A stretch of DNA of 64,000 bases. Source: an uncultured Anaerolineaceae bacterium. GTDB lineage: Bacteria > Chloroflexota > Anaerolineae > Anaerolineales > Anaerolineaceae. The stretch spans positions 1 to 64,000 of the forward strand of contig CAKMKJ010000052.1 of assembly GCA_927443345.1 (NCBI GenBank), written 5' to 3'. Each line of letters opens with the position of its first letter. Position 1 is the first letter of the stretch. Both the position numbers and the translations under genes were made by a program. The notes under the pieces are model-generated. The model was not told the DNA's origin and ran no database searches. It saw only the letters and a list, made by a program, of their open reading frames with translations. Of the stretch, positions 37,403 through 46,164 are shown in pieces.

Positions 37403-38551
37403 CTACTCTTTTCTGAACGCAGTTAGTCGCTGTGCCATCTTGGTAAACGCCTGGCTGGTCGAGGTGCGAGGGGCGAGCTCCATATACGGCGTGCCCTGGT
37501 TGATGGCGCGGACCATATTGACATTGTCGTATGGAATTTCGGCGAAAATGTCTTTCTTCAATCCTTCAGCAATTTTTACAGGATTTAGTGAGCTTTTTTG
37601 GAAGGTTTCATTTACCACCGGCAGCACTTTGCGGCGGTCAATGCCCATTTCTTCAAACAGTCTCAGCGCCTGGTAGGTGGCATTCACAGAAGCCAAATCG
37701 GGCGCAAGCGGCACAATAATAGCGTCACTGCGTTCCAGCACAGAGATAATCGGATCAGTAAAATGGTTGCCGCCATCCACCACGATAAATGGGGCGAGCA
37801 TCTGCAGAGGCGCCCAGACAAGGTCAATGGTGGCGCGGTTCACCAGGTCGCCTTCTTCAAAGAATTGCGGAGAAGGAAGCAGACTGATGCCTGACGAATG
37901 ATCTATAACCATAGAACTGAGCAGACCTTCTTCAATGCTGCCTTCAGGCCAATCAGCCAGAGAAGCCAGCGTATTCTTCGGCTTGAGGTTAAGCATCAGC
38001 GCGCACTGTCCGCCTGAAAGCGCCATATCCCATAGACAAGTCTTGATTTCAAGCACCTGAGCAATGGCGACCGCCAGGTTAACTGCGATGGATGTTGTTC
38101 CTACGCCGCCACGCAGACTGAAGACCGAAAACACTTTAGAAGACGATTGCGATATGGATGATTTTTCTTTGTTACGGCTTAACAGCGCTTTGACCCGCAG
38201 TTCCAATTCATCTGGGCTGACCGTCTTGCTGATAAAATCATCCGCGCCGGCTTCAAGCCCTGCGACCTTGTCTTTGAGATCAGTTTGACTGGTAAGCATA
38301 ATCACCGGCACTTTGGCGGTCTGCGGATTTGCCCGAATGGTCTTAATAAATGTATAGCCATCCATGCCCGGCATCATCACATCAGAGATGATCAAATCAG
38401 GGGTCTTTTGAGACGAGGTCAACCAATCCAACGCGTTCTGGGGACGGTCGTGGGCTGAAACTTCATATCCAAGGCGCAACAAGATGGCCTTCAGTTTGTA
38501 GAGTGTAATTTCACTATCTTCGACGATCAAAATTTGATATTTGTCACTCAT
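37403..38551 (-). CDS. Receiver domain fused to CpaE/MinD-like ATPase (second copy)
   Basis: A 382-residue paralogue of the protein at 9886-11037. The receiver (1-120) has the acidic pair IVEDSE, phosphoacceptor Asp in PDLIISDVMMPGMDG and Lys in DDFISKTVSP. The ATPase (about 135-382) has the deviant loop FSLRGGVGTTSIAVN, where the usual signature Lys is Arg, as in many CpaE proteins, and a second motif LWDMALSGG. ATG 38551 is chosen because GGAGG lies just upstream; the in-frame TTG at 38563 overlaps it. It follows a receiver-HPt gene by 33 bases and probably shares its transcript. Confidence 0.88.
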   Translation of the reverse strand: MSDKYQILIVEDSEITLYKLKAILLRLGYEVSAHDRPQNALDWLTSSQKTPDLIISDVMMPGMDGYTFIKTIRANPQTAKVPVIMLTSQTDLKDKVAGLEAGADDFISKTVSPDELELRVKALLSRNKEKSSISQSSSKVFSVFSLRGGVGTTSIAVNLAVAIAQVLEIKTCLWDMALSGGQCALMLNLKPKNTLASLADWPEGSIEEGLLSSMVIDHSSGISLLPSPQFFEEGDLVNRATIDLVWAPLQMLAPFIVVDGGNHFTDPIISVLERSDAIIVPLAPDLASVNATYQALRLFEEMGIDRRKVLPVVNETFQKSSLNPVKIAEGLKKDIFAEIPYDNVNMVRAINQGTPYMELAPRTSTSQAFTKMAQRLTAFRKE

Positions 38552-38584
38552 GCGGACCTCCAAAACATTTCAATTAAAGCGGAT

Positions 38585-39373
38585 TTATTCTTTTTCCAAA
38601 AAATCATCCAGAGCTAAACGCAGCTCGAAAAATTCCTGCTTGATGCCTGAAACAAAAGTGGCAAAGGGTTCCACACCTGATTGTTTGACCAATACTTCAA
38701 GACGGGCACAAAATTGTTCCATGCGTCGGCCGCCGACCTGACTGCTGCTGCCTTTCAAGGTATGCAACGCTCGCAATAGATCATCTTTATTCTTTTTATC
38801 TGAAGCACTTTCTATTTGTTCAATCAGCCCGGGGGTTCCGCTTTTGAACAACTCCACAAGGTGTTTGGCAGATTCTTTACCCTCATCACCCATCAGGGTC
38901 AAGAAATCATTCATCACGCTTTCATCGAGGATCGGATAGTCATTTAGCGAAGTGGATTTATTCTGATCTCGACGTGCTCCATCCGCATCATCAGTCTGGA
39001 CTGACAAATTAGCCAGAATGTTAACAAGCGCATCAATCTGCACGGGTTTAGTCAGCACATCATCCATGCCTGCAGAAAGATACCGTTCACGCCCTTCAGC
39101 AGACGACTCTGCCGTCAGCGCAATAATCCGCGGCTGCTTTTCAGGGGCATAATGTGCACGGATCAATTTGGTAGCCGTGAGACCGTCCATTTCGGGCATC
39201 TGGATATCCATCAGGATGATATCAAAATCCTCACGGTCCATTTTGTTTAACACCTGGATGCCTGTTTTGGCCAACACGGCATCATATCCGATGCGGGCTA
39301 AAATACGCAGCATCAAATGCTGGTTGACTTCATTATCTTCTGCCAACAAAATTCTTAAATCAGAACTCGCCAT
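38585..39373 (-). CDS. Receiver-HPt phosphorelay protein
   Basis: A 262-residue soluble protein. The receiver (about 6-125) has LLAEDNEVNQ, phosphoacceptor Asp in DIILMDIQMPEMDG and the Lys in DVLTKPVQI. The histidine phosphotransfer domain (about 150-262) has the active His in RALHTLKGSSSQVGG. Such modules normally sit at the end of hybrid histidine kinases; here they are free-standing and would pass phosphate between partners. It is followed by the receiver-CpaE gene, whose receiver is a natural acceptor. The start is ATG 39373 with AGGG upstream; TTG 39379 is an alternative. No kinase is adjacent. Confidence 0.88.
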   Translation of the reverse strand: MASSDLRILLAEDNEVNQHLMLRILARIGYDAVLAKTGIQVLNKMDREDFDIILMDIQMPEMDGLTATKLIRAHYAPEKQPRIIALTAESSAEGRERYLSAGMDDVLTKPVQIDALVNILANLSVQTDDADGARRDQNKSTSLNDYPILDESVMNDFLTLMGDEGKESAKHLVELFKSGTPGLIEQIESASDKKNKDDLLRALHTLKGSSSQVGGRRMEQFCARLEVLVKQSGVEPFATFVSGIKQEFFELRLALDDFLEKE

Positions 39374-39464
39374 TGCCAATACCCTGTGAGTGTCTCAATT
39401 CGATGATTTTGCCTTATCAATTATATCGGCTCTAACTTTTTCTGCAACCAAAATATTATGCAGA

Positions 39465-40007
39465 TTATGCGCCAAACAATTTCAAAATGGATGCACCGCC
39501 AAAGGCGAAGAGCAGCATCTTGCCAACCTTGCCGATCCAACTCATTATAAGGTAGCGCCATAAGGGCATTCTCAACGCACCCGCCACCATACCCGCCACA
39601 TCAAAAACCGGGTTCGGCACAAAAGCCAAAACCAAAACAGTGATATCCCCATATTTCTTCATCCAACCTGAGACGCGTGTGTACCATTTTTTATTTTCAA
39701 TCACGGCCTGTCCGCTGAAACCAGCCAGATAGCCCGAAAGTTCACCGATAGTAGCACCTGTTCCGGCAGCAAGAGCCACCCACCACGGGTTGAACACAGC
39801 ACCCATCGCAGATGTAAAAAGCACCCCAGGCACTGGCAGGATCAAGGTGGCATTTGAAAGCATGGATAAGAAAAATATGCCCGGATAGCCCAAAGCACCC
39901 AGTTTCTGCACCTGGTCGCGATAAATAAAAAGTACCACAGTCAAAGCGATGACGACTGCCAACACCAGACCGCGTACCAGATTAAGCCGCCAGCCGGTCA
40001 GCTTCAT
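39465..40007 (-). CDS. VTT/DedA-type membrane protein
   Basis: A 180-residue protein with about five hydrophobic segments. LGYPGIFFLSMLSNATLILPVPG and AALAAGTGATIGELSGYLAGF correspond to the VTT (TVP38/TMEM64/DedA) domain, a fold linked to lipid-carrier or phospholipid flipping. FVPNPVFDVAGMVAG is the conserved third motif. It overlaps the end of udk by 4 bases, so the two are cotranscribed. The exact substrate is unknown. Confidence 0.85.
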   Translation of the reverse strand: MKLTGWRLNLVRGLVLAVVIALTVVLFIYRDQVQKLGALGYPGIFFLSMLSNATLILPVPGVLFTSAMGAVFNPWWVALAAGTGATIGELSGYLAGFSGQAVIENKKWYTRVSGWMKKYGDITVLVLAFVPNPVFDVAGMVAGALRMPLWRYLIMSWIGKVGKMLLFAFGGASILKLFGA

Positions 40008-40648
40008 TCTTCTTTTTGTTCTTCTTTCAACAGGGATTCAATTCGCGCAATTACCATATCCATGGCAACAATGTTCAAGCCGCCTTCGGGGATGATCACA
40101 TCTGCATAACGTTTGGAAGGTTCAACAAACTCCAGGTGCATCGGTCTGACCGTGCTCATATATTGCTTGACCACGTTTTCAGTGGTGCGTCCGCGCTCGG
40201 TGATGTCACGATCGAGACGGCGGATAAAGCGAATGTCTGAATCGGTATCCACAAAGATTTTGACATCAAACAGTTCGCGCAAACAAGGGTCGGCAAAAAT
40301 GAGAATGCCTTCCACTAAAATCACCCTTTTTGGTTCTACATGGAGGGTTTCAGCAGTGCGGCTATGGGTAGTGAAATCATATACCGGTACTTCGACCGGC
40401 TGCCAATTTTTTAATTGCAAAATGTGATCGCGCAGCATTTCAGATTCAAGTGAATTGGGATGATCAAAATTAACCAGAGCTCGCTGCGCCGGTGGCAGCC
40501 CTGTCAGTTCACGATAATATGAATCATGCTGCAAGAATGCAATGCGCTGTTTACCGACACGTTTCAATACCATTTCGGCAACAGTGGTCTTGCCGGAGCC
40601 AGATCCGCCGGCTACACCGATCACGAGGGGAGTTGATTTATTGGGCAT
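40004..40648 (-). CDS. udk: Uridine kinase
   Basis: A 214-residue salvage enzyme phosphorylating uridine and cytidine. Walker A is GVAGGSGSGKTTVAEMV, followed by FLQHDSYYREL, NFDHPNSLESE, YDFTTHSR and RRLDRDITERGR. The N-terminus aligns with the family, fixing ATG 40648. A perfect TATAAT ends 6 bases upstream without a Shine-Dalgarno, so the mRNA is predicted to be leaderless. Confidence 0.97.
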   Translation of the reverse strand: MPNKSTPLVIGVAGGSGSGKTTVAEMVLKRVGKQRIAFLQHDSYYRELTGLPPAQRALVNFDHPNSLESEMLRDHILQLKNWQPVEVPVYDFTTHSRTAETLHVEPKRVILVEGILIFADPCLRELFDVKIFVDTDSDIRFIRRLDRDITERGRTTENVVKQYMSTVRPMHLEFVEPSKRYADVIIPEGGLNIVAMDMVIARIESLLKEEQKEE

Positions 40649-40654
40649 GGGCTA

Positions 40655-40660
40655 ATTATA
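40655..40660 (-). promoter_or_regulatory. -10 element of leaderless udk
   Basis: TATAAT on the minus strand, then TAGCCC and ATG, a 6-base gap. The -35 is weak. Confidence 0.6.
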
Positions 40661-40737
40661 GTTGAAAGTGGGGGTAACTTAAGGACAAATAATATCTGAA
40701 TGTTAGAATTAGACAAAACCATTTGAATGAGGCTTAT

Positions 40738-41184
40738 ATGATCTTCGATATGCTTTCCAATTGTCAATTTTATAAAGACATCACGGCTAGGTTGGATATC
40801 GCCTTCGATTATTTAACTTCCACCGATTTGGCCTCCCTGCCCATTGGCCGTATTGACCTGGACGGCGAGCATGTCTATGTGCTGGTGCAGGAATATCTCA
40901 CCAAGCGGCCGGATCAAGGTTTCTGGGAAGCCCACCGCCGCTATCTGGATGTGCAATATATACACAGCGGCTGCGAACGCATTGATGTCGCTCTGTTAAA
41001 CACCATGAAGTTAGGCGAATATGCACCTGAACGCGATTTTCAAGCCCTGACCGGCACCGGCAGCCCGCTTAACATGGTGGCCGGTTCATTTGCGATTTTC
41101 TTTCCGCAAGACGCACATATGCCGGGGCTGGCTTGTGGGATGCAATTGCAGGTGAAGAAAATTGTGGTGAAGTGTGAGATGTAA
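40738..41184 (+). CDS. YhcH/YjgK/YiaL family protein
   Basis: A 148-residue protein of the DUF386 beta-sandwich family. WEAHRRYLDVQYIHSGCERI, the EYAPERDF segment and FFPQDAHMPGLA (metal-binding His residues) are diagnostic. Members are linked to sugar-acid or sialic-acid catabolism and probably act on a sugar anomer, but no catabolic genes lie nearby. ATG 40738 with GAGG upstream is preferred over TTG 40723. Confidence 0.85.
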   Translation: MIFDMLSNCQFYKDITARLDIAFDYLTSTDLASLPIGRIDLDGEHVYVLVQEYLTKRPDQGFWEAHRRYLDVQYIHSGCERIDVALLNTMKLGEYAPERDFQALTGTGSPLNMVAGSFAIFFPQDAHMPGLACGMQLQVKKIVVKCEM

Positions 41185-41277
41185 TTGTGTTTGATTTGAC
41201 AAAAGGTTGAAATAAATATAGTATTTATCCAAGCAATTAGATTTTATTAATCTTTGTTCTAGGGAGGAAGGAAAACA

Positions 41278-41814
41278 ATGAAACCAAATCAGAAAAAGTT
41301 AAGAAATTATCATATTTCTCTAACACATAAACATTATGATTCAGTTAGAGCTATTTCAATCGAAACGAAATACAAAGAAATGTGTGAGGAGATGCGTCGT
41401 CATCGAGATTATGAACTAGCAATTTCAAATTGGGCTACGTTAATACTATTAGGAATTGTTGCTGGAATTATTACTCTAAAAAAAAATCATGCAACTCGCA
41501 ATCTTCTGGAAAAATCCTTAGTAATAGATATCTACTGGGTAAAAATACTGCTTATTTTTCTCATATGGATAATAATTATTTCTGCAAGTTTTTCAGTTTA
41601 TTTTTCTCATAAAAGGTATAAACATATGAGGAAATGGGTAGATCAAAATTTGGAGGATTTAATTCCAGCGAAAAGATACGACCCAGAAACTAAAATTCAA
41701 AATTTTCCAAACCAGGTAATAAAACCTCCTTCAAATTTTTTTCGTCCTGACATTTGGCAAATAATTACATTAATCGTGTTTGGGATTATTGGTTCAATAA
41801 TCATATGTTTATAA
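41278..41814 (+). CDS. Hypothetical membrane protein, AT-rich orphan
   Basis: A 178-residue protein not recognised. It has a basic N-terminal region of ~55 residues, a membrane segment (about 56-70), another (about 83-106), a basic stretch and a C-terminal membrane segment (about 159-178), suggesting three helices. GGGAGGAAGG upstream is a strong ribosome-binding site. Its sequence is clearly more AT-rich than neighbouring genes and uses many Lys, Asn and Ile codons. It sits next to tRNA-Thr, a common landing site for acquired DNA, but no integrase or repeat is seen. Confidence 0.6.
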   Translation: MKPNQKKLRNYHISLTHKHYDSVRAISIETKYKEMCEEMRRHRDYELAISNWATLILLGIVAGIITLKKNHATRNLLEKSLVIDIYWVKILLIFLIWIIIISASFSVYFSHKRYKHMRKWVDQNLEDLIPAKRYDPETKIQNFPNQVIKPPSNFFRPDIWQIITLIVFGIIGSIIICL

Positions 41815-41885
41815 TGTGAACCATTTTCTTTAAAGAAAATGTTATTCAAAATATATCCTAAATAAATTATGGATATAACCTTATA

Positions 41886-41915
41886 ACAAAAACCTCACTT
41901 GGTGGTGAGGTTTTT
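41886..41915. terminator. Bidirectional terminator between the orphan gene and tRNA-Thr
   Basis: An 8-base-pair stem AACCTCAC / GTGAGGTT with a 6-base loop, flanked by an A run (41888-41892) and a T run (41909-41915), so it can end both the rightward orphan gene and the leftward tRNA-Thr. Confidence 0.85.
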
Positions 41916-41930
41916 GTGCTGTCATATTAG

Positions 41931-42003
41931 AGCCACCACAGGGGGTCGAACCCTGGACCTACCACTTACGAAGCGGTCGCTCTGCCAACTGAGCTATGGT
42001 GGC
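41931..42003 (-). tRNA. tRNA-Thr (anticodon CGT)
   Basis: A 73-base tRNA on the minus strand. The acceptor stem GCCACCA/TGGTGGC is perfect. The anticodon stem ACCGC/GTGGT holds loop TTCGTAA, giving anticodon CGT for threonine ACG codons. The T arm is CAGGG TTCGACC CCCTG. The discriminator is T and CCA is not encoded. Confidence 0.96.
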
Positions 42004-42026
42004 GTATAATTAGCAACGCGACGCAA

Positions 42027-42032
42027 ATTATA
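42027..42032 (-). promoter_or_regulatory. tRNA-Thr -10 element
   Basis: TATAAT on the minus strand, preceded by TGA (extended -10), 23 bases before the mature 5' end. No good -35 is visible. Confidence 0.55.
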
Positions 42033-42065
42033 TCAGCACCCCCGCTGAAAAGGCAAGGAACTCAC

Positions 42066-43313
42066 TTGAACATCGCGATGCTTTCTTATCACACCTGTCC
42101 GCTGGCAACACTGGGCGGCAAAGACACCGGCGGCATGAATGTGTATGTCGCTGAACTGACCCGCCAGCTCGGCGTTGACGGCATCCACGTGGATGTGTTC
42201 ACACGCTCACAAGACGAGCACGTGCCACATGTGGTGCATTCACTCGGCTACGGCAACCGCGTGGTGCACATCCCCGCCGGTCCTGAGGTGCCCCTGCCCA
42301 AACCGGAACTCGCCACTTACATCCCCACCTTTGCAGAAAACATCATCCGTTTTGCCGCTGAAAAAGGCATTCACTACGATCTGATTCACAGCCATTACTG
42401 GATGTCTGGCATCGCCGCTGAAATGCTCAAAGCCGAATGGAACGTACCGGTGATTCAGATGTTCCACACGCTGGGATTGATGAAGAATCGCATTGCCCAA
42501 TCTGAAGAAGAGAAAGAAGGCGACTATCGCATCAATGGCGAACGCCAGGTGATGCGCATGGCCGACCGCATCGTGGCCGCCACACAAGCCGAAGAGGCCC
42601 AATTGGAATTCCTCTACGGTGTGGAAGACCAGAAGATCGTCATTATTCCACCGGGTGTGGATGTGAGCCGCTTTTATCCCATCCCGGATGACGAGGCCAA
42701 AGAGGCCATCGGTCATTCAGGCTGCCCGCGGCTGCTGCTCTTTGTAGGCCGCATCGAACCCCTCAAAGGTGTGGATACGCTCATCCGCGCACTGGCTATC
42801 GTCCGCGAATCGGGCGAGCTTGAAAAACAATGTTATTCGCTGGCCATCATCGGAGGAGATCCTGGGGCACCCACCGAAAAAATGACTGTAGAAATGACCC
42901 GCCTGCGAGCCTTATGTACAGAATTAAATATGGAAGATCTGGTGCTCTTTTTAGGCAAACGCGCCCAAGATACCCTGCCCTATTATTATTCCGCAGCGGA
43001 TATTTTAATCATGCCATCGTATTATGAATCTTTTGGCATGGTGGCGCTTGAAGCCATGGCCTGCGGCACCCCTGTGATCGCCTCGCAGGTTGGCGGCCTG
43101 GCCTTTCTGGTGCAAGACGGTATCACCGGCTTCGTCGTCCCCGGCGGAGACCCCTGCGTGCTGGCCAAGGCGCTCACCAAGCTGATCCAACAACCTGAAC
43201 TGCGCATGCGCCTCGGCAAACAAGCTGCGGAATACGCCAGTTGGTACAGTTGGGATAAAATATCTACACGCATCAGAGGCGTATATGAAGAGTTGCTTGG
43301 CTTGCCCGATTGA
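42066..43313 (+). CDS. GT4-family glycosyltransferase (sucrose-phosphate-synthase/MshA-like)
   Basis: A 415-residue GT-B glycosyltransferase. The N-terminal acceptor domain has SYHTCPLATLGGKDTGGMNVY and HSHYWMSG. The C-terminal nucleotide-sugar domain has PPGVDVSRFYP, FVGRIEPLKG and the E-x7-E motif in PSYYESFGMVALEAMACGTPV. The closest families are sucrose-phosphate synthase, mycothiol MshA and related retaining GT4 enzymes; donor and acceptor cannot be fixed. TTG 42066 is chosen because the family starts at this point (NIAMLSYHTCP) and AAGGA lies 6 bases upstream; ATG 42078 is the alternative. It stands alone after tRNA-Thr. Confidence 0.9.
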   Translation: MNIAMLSYHTCPLATLGGKDTGGMNVYVAELTRQLGVDGIHVDVFTRSQDEHVPHVVHSLGYGNRVVHIPAGPEVPLPKPELATYIPTFAENIIRFAAEKGIHYDLIHSHYWMSGIAAEMLKAEWNVPVIQMFHTLGLMKNRIAQSEEEKEGDYRINGERQVMRMADRIVAATQAEEAQLEFLYGVEDQKIVIIPPGVDVSRFYPIPDDEAKEAIGHSGCPRLLLFVGRIEPLKGVDTLIRALAIVRESGELEKQCYSLAIIGGDPGAPTEKMTVEMTRLRALCTELNMEDLVLFLGKRAQDTLPYYYSAADILIMPSYYESFGMVALEAMACGTPVIASQVGGLAFLVQDGITGFVVPGGDPCVLAKALTKLIQQPELRMRLGKQAAEYASWYSWDKISTRIRGVYEELLGLPD

Positions 43314-43323
43314 GTTTTAGTTT

Positions 43324-43947
43324 TTAGAAAAACAGAAAAGTAAACAGCACACTAAAGTAGAGCGCCAACCCGCCGTACTTGCGTTCAAGGCTGTTGCGAC
43401 TGCGCATCACAATCCACCAGATGCTAACGAGAATACCTAAAATGCCCAGGTAATGCACCGAGGCGTAAACCTGCGCCATTAACTGAGGCCACCCCCCTGC
43501 CCGATCCAAAGTGGCGAGATAGATGCCGCCGATCCAGTTAAGCAAAAAAGTCAGCAGCGTAAACTGGCCGCCTACGTTCAAAACCTTTTTCCACAACAAC
43601 AGTGTCAAAAGCGCCGTAGCAGCCCAATAGAAAATGCCTGCTTTACTTACCCATCCCCAGCCCGGAATTTCGGGCAGATAACGCGTCACTTGCCACAGGA
43701 TTACACCAGCAGCCATGCCGCACCAGGCTTTCTGCCTGTCTTCAAAATTGTGATTGAATGAGCGGAAAATGTAAAAAAGAGAAACGATTAGCAAGATGAC
43801 CAGCAAACCAATGATGCCCCATACACCAAGATAAGTCTTGAGTGGAATGAAAGCCAGGGAGGTTAAAAAGACAAAAGCCAGCAGTTTTAGTGCGGTTCCC
43901 AATCCATCCGCAATTTTGCTGACTGATTCTGTGATAAATCCATTCAT
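43324..43947 (-). CDS. Hypothetical polytopic membrane protein
   Basis: A 207-residue protein, not recognised, with about six or seven predicted membrane segments (first at about 18-35, last at 190-205). No catalytic motif stands out. GGCGGGG precedes the ATG. It lies between the GT4 gene, with which it converges, and dinB. It may be an integral membrane protein of the Anaerolineae without known function. Confidence 0.6.
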   Translation of the reverse strand: MNGFITESVSKIADGLGTALKLLAFVFLTSLAFIPLKTYLGVWGIIGLLVILLIVSLFYIFRSFNHNFEDRQKAWCGMAAGVILWQVTRYLPEIPGWGWVSKAGIFYWAATALLTLLLWKKVLNVGGQFTLLTFLLNWIGGIYLATLDRAGGWPQLMAQVYASVHYLGILGILVSIWWIVMRSRNSLERKYGGLALYFSVLFTFLFF

Positions 43948-44023
43948 GGCGCCCCGCCTTTGAACATTTTCGAGTCTACCTATATTAACGAAAATTAATC
44001 AAATGGGTTGCGCGGTCTGACGA

Positions 44024-45208
44024 TTACTTTCCGAGTTTATGTCCGCGTTTGACAGTGCCTTTGCCATAGCGTTCGCGCAGATCATCCAGAGCATCCAACA
44101 GACGGCGTTCCTTGTCGGTGGGTGTCTCCCACAAAGACATTTGGTGCAAGGTCTCCACCAGGTCAGCACTGCCGACTCCGATCAGCCTCACGGGTTTGCC
44201 GCTTTCCCAAATAGACCGAAACAAGGCTTCGACGTTTGCATAGATGACGCCATCCTGATCGGTGGGCTGCACCAATGACACCTGCCGGGTATGGGTGCTG
44301 AAATCTGACCAGCGGATCTTGAGCCGCACCACTTTTGCACAATAGCCCTCCTGGCGCAGTTGGTAACCCACATGTGCCGAGAGGTCTTTGAGCGTCTGAC
44401 GCAGAAAAATGGGGTCAGAAGAATCTTTGTAGAAAGTGGTTTCTTGGCTGATGGATTTTGCATCACGCTCAAGAGAGATGGGACGGTCATCAATGCCGAG
44501 GGCATGATCATAAAGTTCATAGCCGTACTTGCCAAAGAGCCTTTCAAACTTGGCTTTGGACCTTTTAGGGATATCTCCCAGCAGGCGGATGCCGGCATCG
44601 TGAAGCGCCTTTTCCATCTTGGGGCCGACACCCCACATCGCCTTGACGGGCAATGGCGCCAGAAATTCAGCCTCCTCACCGTTTGCAACCACCAGGATGG
44701 CCCTTGGGTAGCCAGATCCCCTGTTGCGTGCCTTGCCGGTGTCTGTGGCGATTTTTGCCACCAATTTATTGCTGGCAACGCCGATGGAACACGGCAGCCC
44801 GGTTTTCTCAAGCACATCTGCCTGCAATTTTCGAGCAATGGTTTCACCATCCTCTGGCAGGTCGGTTACATCCATGAAAGCTTCATCCACCGAGACCTGT
44901 TCAACCAGAGCAGTTAATTGACACACAATATCCATCACCTCATGAGATTTCGCACTATACTCTCCATGACGGCCTGAAATAAGCATCAGATCCGGGCATA
45001 ACTTCAATGCCTGTCCGGTGGGCATGGCGGAATGCACTCCAAACTGGCGTGCTGCATAAGAACAAGTCGAAATGACTCCCCTGTGATCAGCCCTGCCGCC
45101 CACAGCAAAGGCCTTGCCAGCCAATGAAGGATCTTTCAGTTCCTCCACAGCGCAAAAAAAGGCATCCAGGTCGAGATGCAGAATTTTTCGGTAACGGATT
45201 GTGCTCAC
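44024..45208 (-). CDS. dinB: DNA polymerase IV (Y family)
   Basis: A 394-residue translesion DNA polymerase. The palm motif LHLDLDAFFCAVEEL and catalytic VSVDEAFMDVT carry the metal-binding Asp/Glu. SIGVASNKLVAKIATDTGK and a helix-hairpin-helix thumb (VKAMWGVGPKMEKAL) follow, with a little-finger domain after about 245. No canonical beta-clamp motif is obvious at the C-terminus. GTG 45208 is the start. TTGACA-16-TAAAAT on the minus strand ends 6 bases before this GTG and no Shine-Dalgarno is present, so the mRNA is predicted to be leaderless with a GTG start. Confidence 0.96.
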   Translation of the reverse strand: MSTIRYRKILHLDLDAFFCAVEELKDPSLAGKAFAVGGRADHRGVISTCSYAARQFGVHSAMPTGQALKLCPDLMLISGRHGEYSAKSHEVMDIVCQLTALVEQVSVDEAFMDVTDLPEDGETIARKLQADVLEKTGLPCSIGVASNKLVAKIATDTGKARNRGSGYPRAILVVANGEEAEFLAPLPVKAMWGVGPKMEKALHDAGIRLLGDIPKRSKAKFERLFGKYGYELYDHALGIDDRPISLERDAKSISQETTFYKDSSDPIFLRQTLKDLSAHVGYQLRQEGYCAKVVRLKIRWSDFSTHTRQVSLVQPTDQDGVIYANVEALFRSIWESGKPVRLIGVGSADLVETLHQMSLWETPTDKERRLLDALDDLRERYGKGTVKRGHKLGK

Positions 45209-45214
45209 AACAAT

Positions 45215-45242
45215 ATTTTAGCACATCAGTTCTAATTGTCAA
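45215..45242 (-). promoter_or_regulatory. dinB promoter (leaderless)
   Basis: On the minus strand TTGACA (plus 45237-45242), 16 bases, and TAAAAT (plus 45215-45220) preceded by TGC. The GTG start follows after 6 bases. No LexA-like palindrome is seen over it. Confidence 0.7.
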
Positions 45243-45266
45243 TTCTTTTTGGGAGAAGTTTTGGAA

Positions 45267-46055
45267 CTATTCTTCCTGAATAAGCCAGGCATCCGTTGCA
45301 AACACAAAGAACCCATCAGGCACTTGTTCTGGATAACCCTCGCCGGTTCTCAAGGCTTCAGCAATCTGCAAATTGGTTTCACGAAAACTATATACCTTGG
45401 TCAACGCCCTTGAAAGAGCGCCATGTGTATCATCAAGATAGATATCCACGCCAATTTGCCGGCTGCCGTTTAAGACAAAGTGTTGCCTGGTTACATCAAT
45501 CCATTCTTGTACAGTATAAAATAGACTATCAATTCCATTACTAGAACCAGTAATATCTTTATGGTTGGGATTGTGAGGCGCGACATAATGTCCGCCGATA
45601 ATGATTCGATAAGTATGGCCATGGCTATTTTTGTCAAAGAAAATAATCTCATTCTCGTAACCACTTTGAATGTCATCAGGGTTGCTGATCCAACCCTGGT
45701 CATATTTCAAACATGAGATCACAGCCACGTAATCTCTGACTTCATCACTCGTTTTTTGGAACCTGACAAGCTGGGTCGGCGAAATATTACCGCTGTTATC
45801 TTTAAAATAATAACCAACATCAATCAAGCCTCCTGGGCCGCAATCCGCGTAAACATTTTCTTCAGGGATAGTGGTTGAGGTACTGACCAGAGATGCGTCA
45901 GGGGTTTGGGTAGGCAAAACGACTTCGGTCTCAATTGAAACCAAAGTCGATTCAGGTTCTGACGTAGGAACCTGTGCTTGTTTATCTTTTCCGCATGCTG
46001 TCAGGCTTAGCGCTATAGTAAAAATAATTACAATACTTTTTCTCAAAAAGGACAT
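45267..46055 (-). CDS. Hypothetical lipoprotein
   Basis: A 262-residue exported protein. MSFLRKSIVIIFTIALSLTACG is a lipoprotein signal with lipobox SLTAC, followed by a Thr/Ser/Pro-rich linker (about 22-68) and a soluble domain with motifs GPGGLIDVGYYFKDNSGN and IIGGHYVAPHNPNHKD. I do not recognise the domain. ATG 46055 is taken as the start; TTG 46061 is in frame. It lies downstream of the isomerase gene and upstream of dinB but is probably a separate unit. Confidence 0.7.
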   Translation of the reverse strand: MSFLRKSIVIIFTIALSLTACGKDKQAQVPTSEPESTLVSIETEVVLPTQTPDASLVSTSTTIPEENVYADCGPGGLIDVGYYFKDNSGNISPTQLVRFQKTSDEVRDYVAVISCLKYDQGWISNPDDIQSGYENEIIFFDKNSHGHTYRIIIGGHYVAPHNPNHKDITGSSNGIDSLFYTVQEWIDVTRQHFVLNGSRQIGVDIYLDDTHGALSRALTKVYSFRETNLQIAEALRTGEGYPEQVPDGFFVFATDAWLIQEE

Positions 46056-46077
46056 AACCAATCCAACGGTGATTTAT

Positions 46078-46100
46078 CGATGTTTAACATCGGTTTTTTT
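46078..46100 (+). terminator. Terminator-like hairpin facing away from any gene end
   Basis: CGATGT-TTA-ACATCG followed by G and eight T (46093-46100) on the plus strand. All nearby genes are on the minus strand, so in this orientation it would only stop antisense transcription; read leftward the run of A precedes the hairpin. Confidence 0.4.
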
Positions 46101-46164
46101 TATTCTAGTCCCGCTTTCGTAAAAATGCAATTCAGCACGATGTGTTATGAGACGATTTTACCCA

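Noticed and set aside
42240-42716. A 158-codon minus-strand frame inside the GT4 gene
   Set aside because: His/Asp-rich composition is typical of antisense shadows; the GT4 frame carries all the conserved motifs.
44188-44850. A 220-codon open frame on the minus strand in another frame of dinB
   Set aside because: It overlaps the polymerase catalytic region, has no ribosome-binding site and no recognisable domain.
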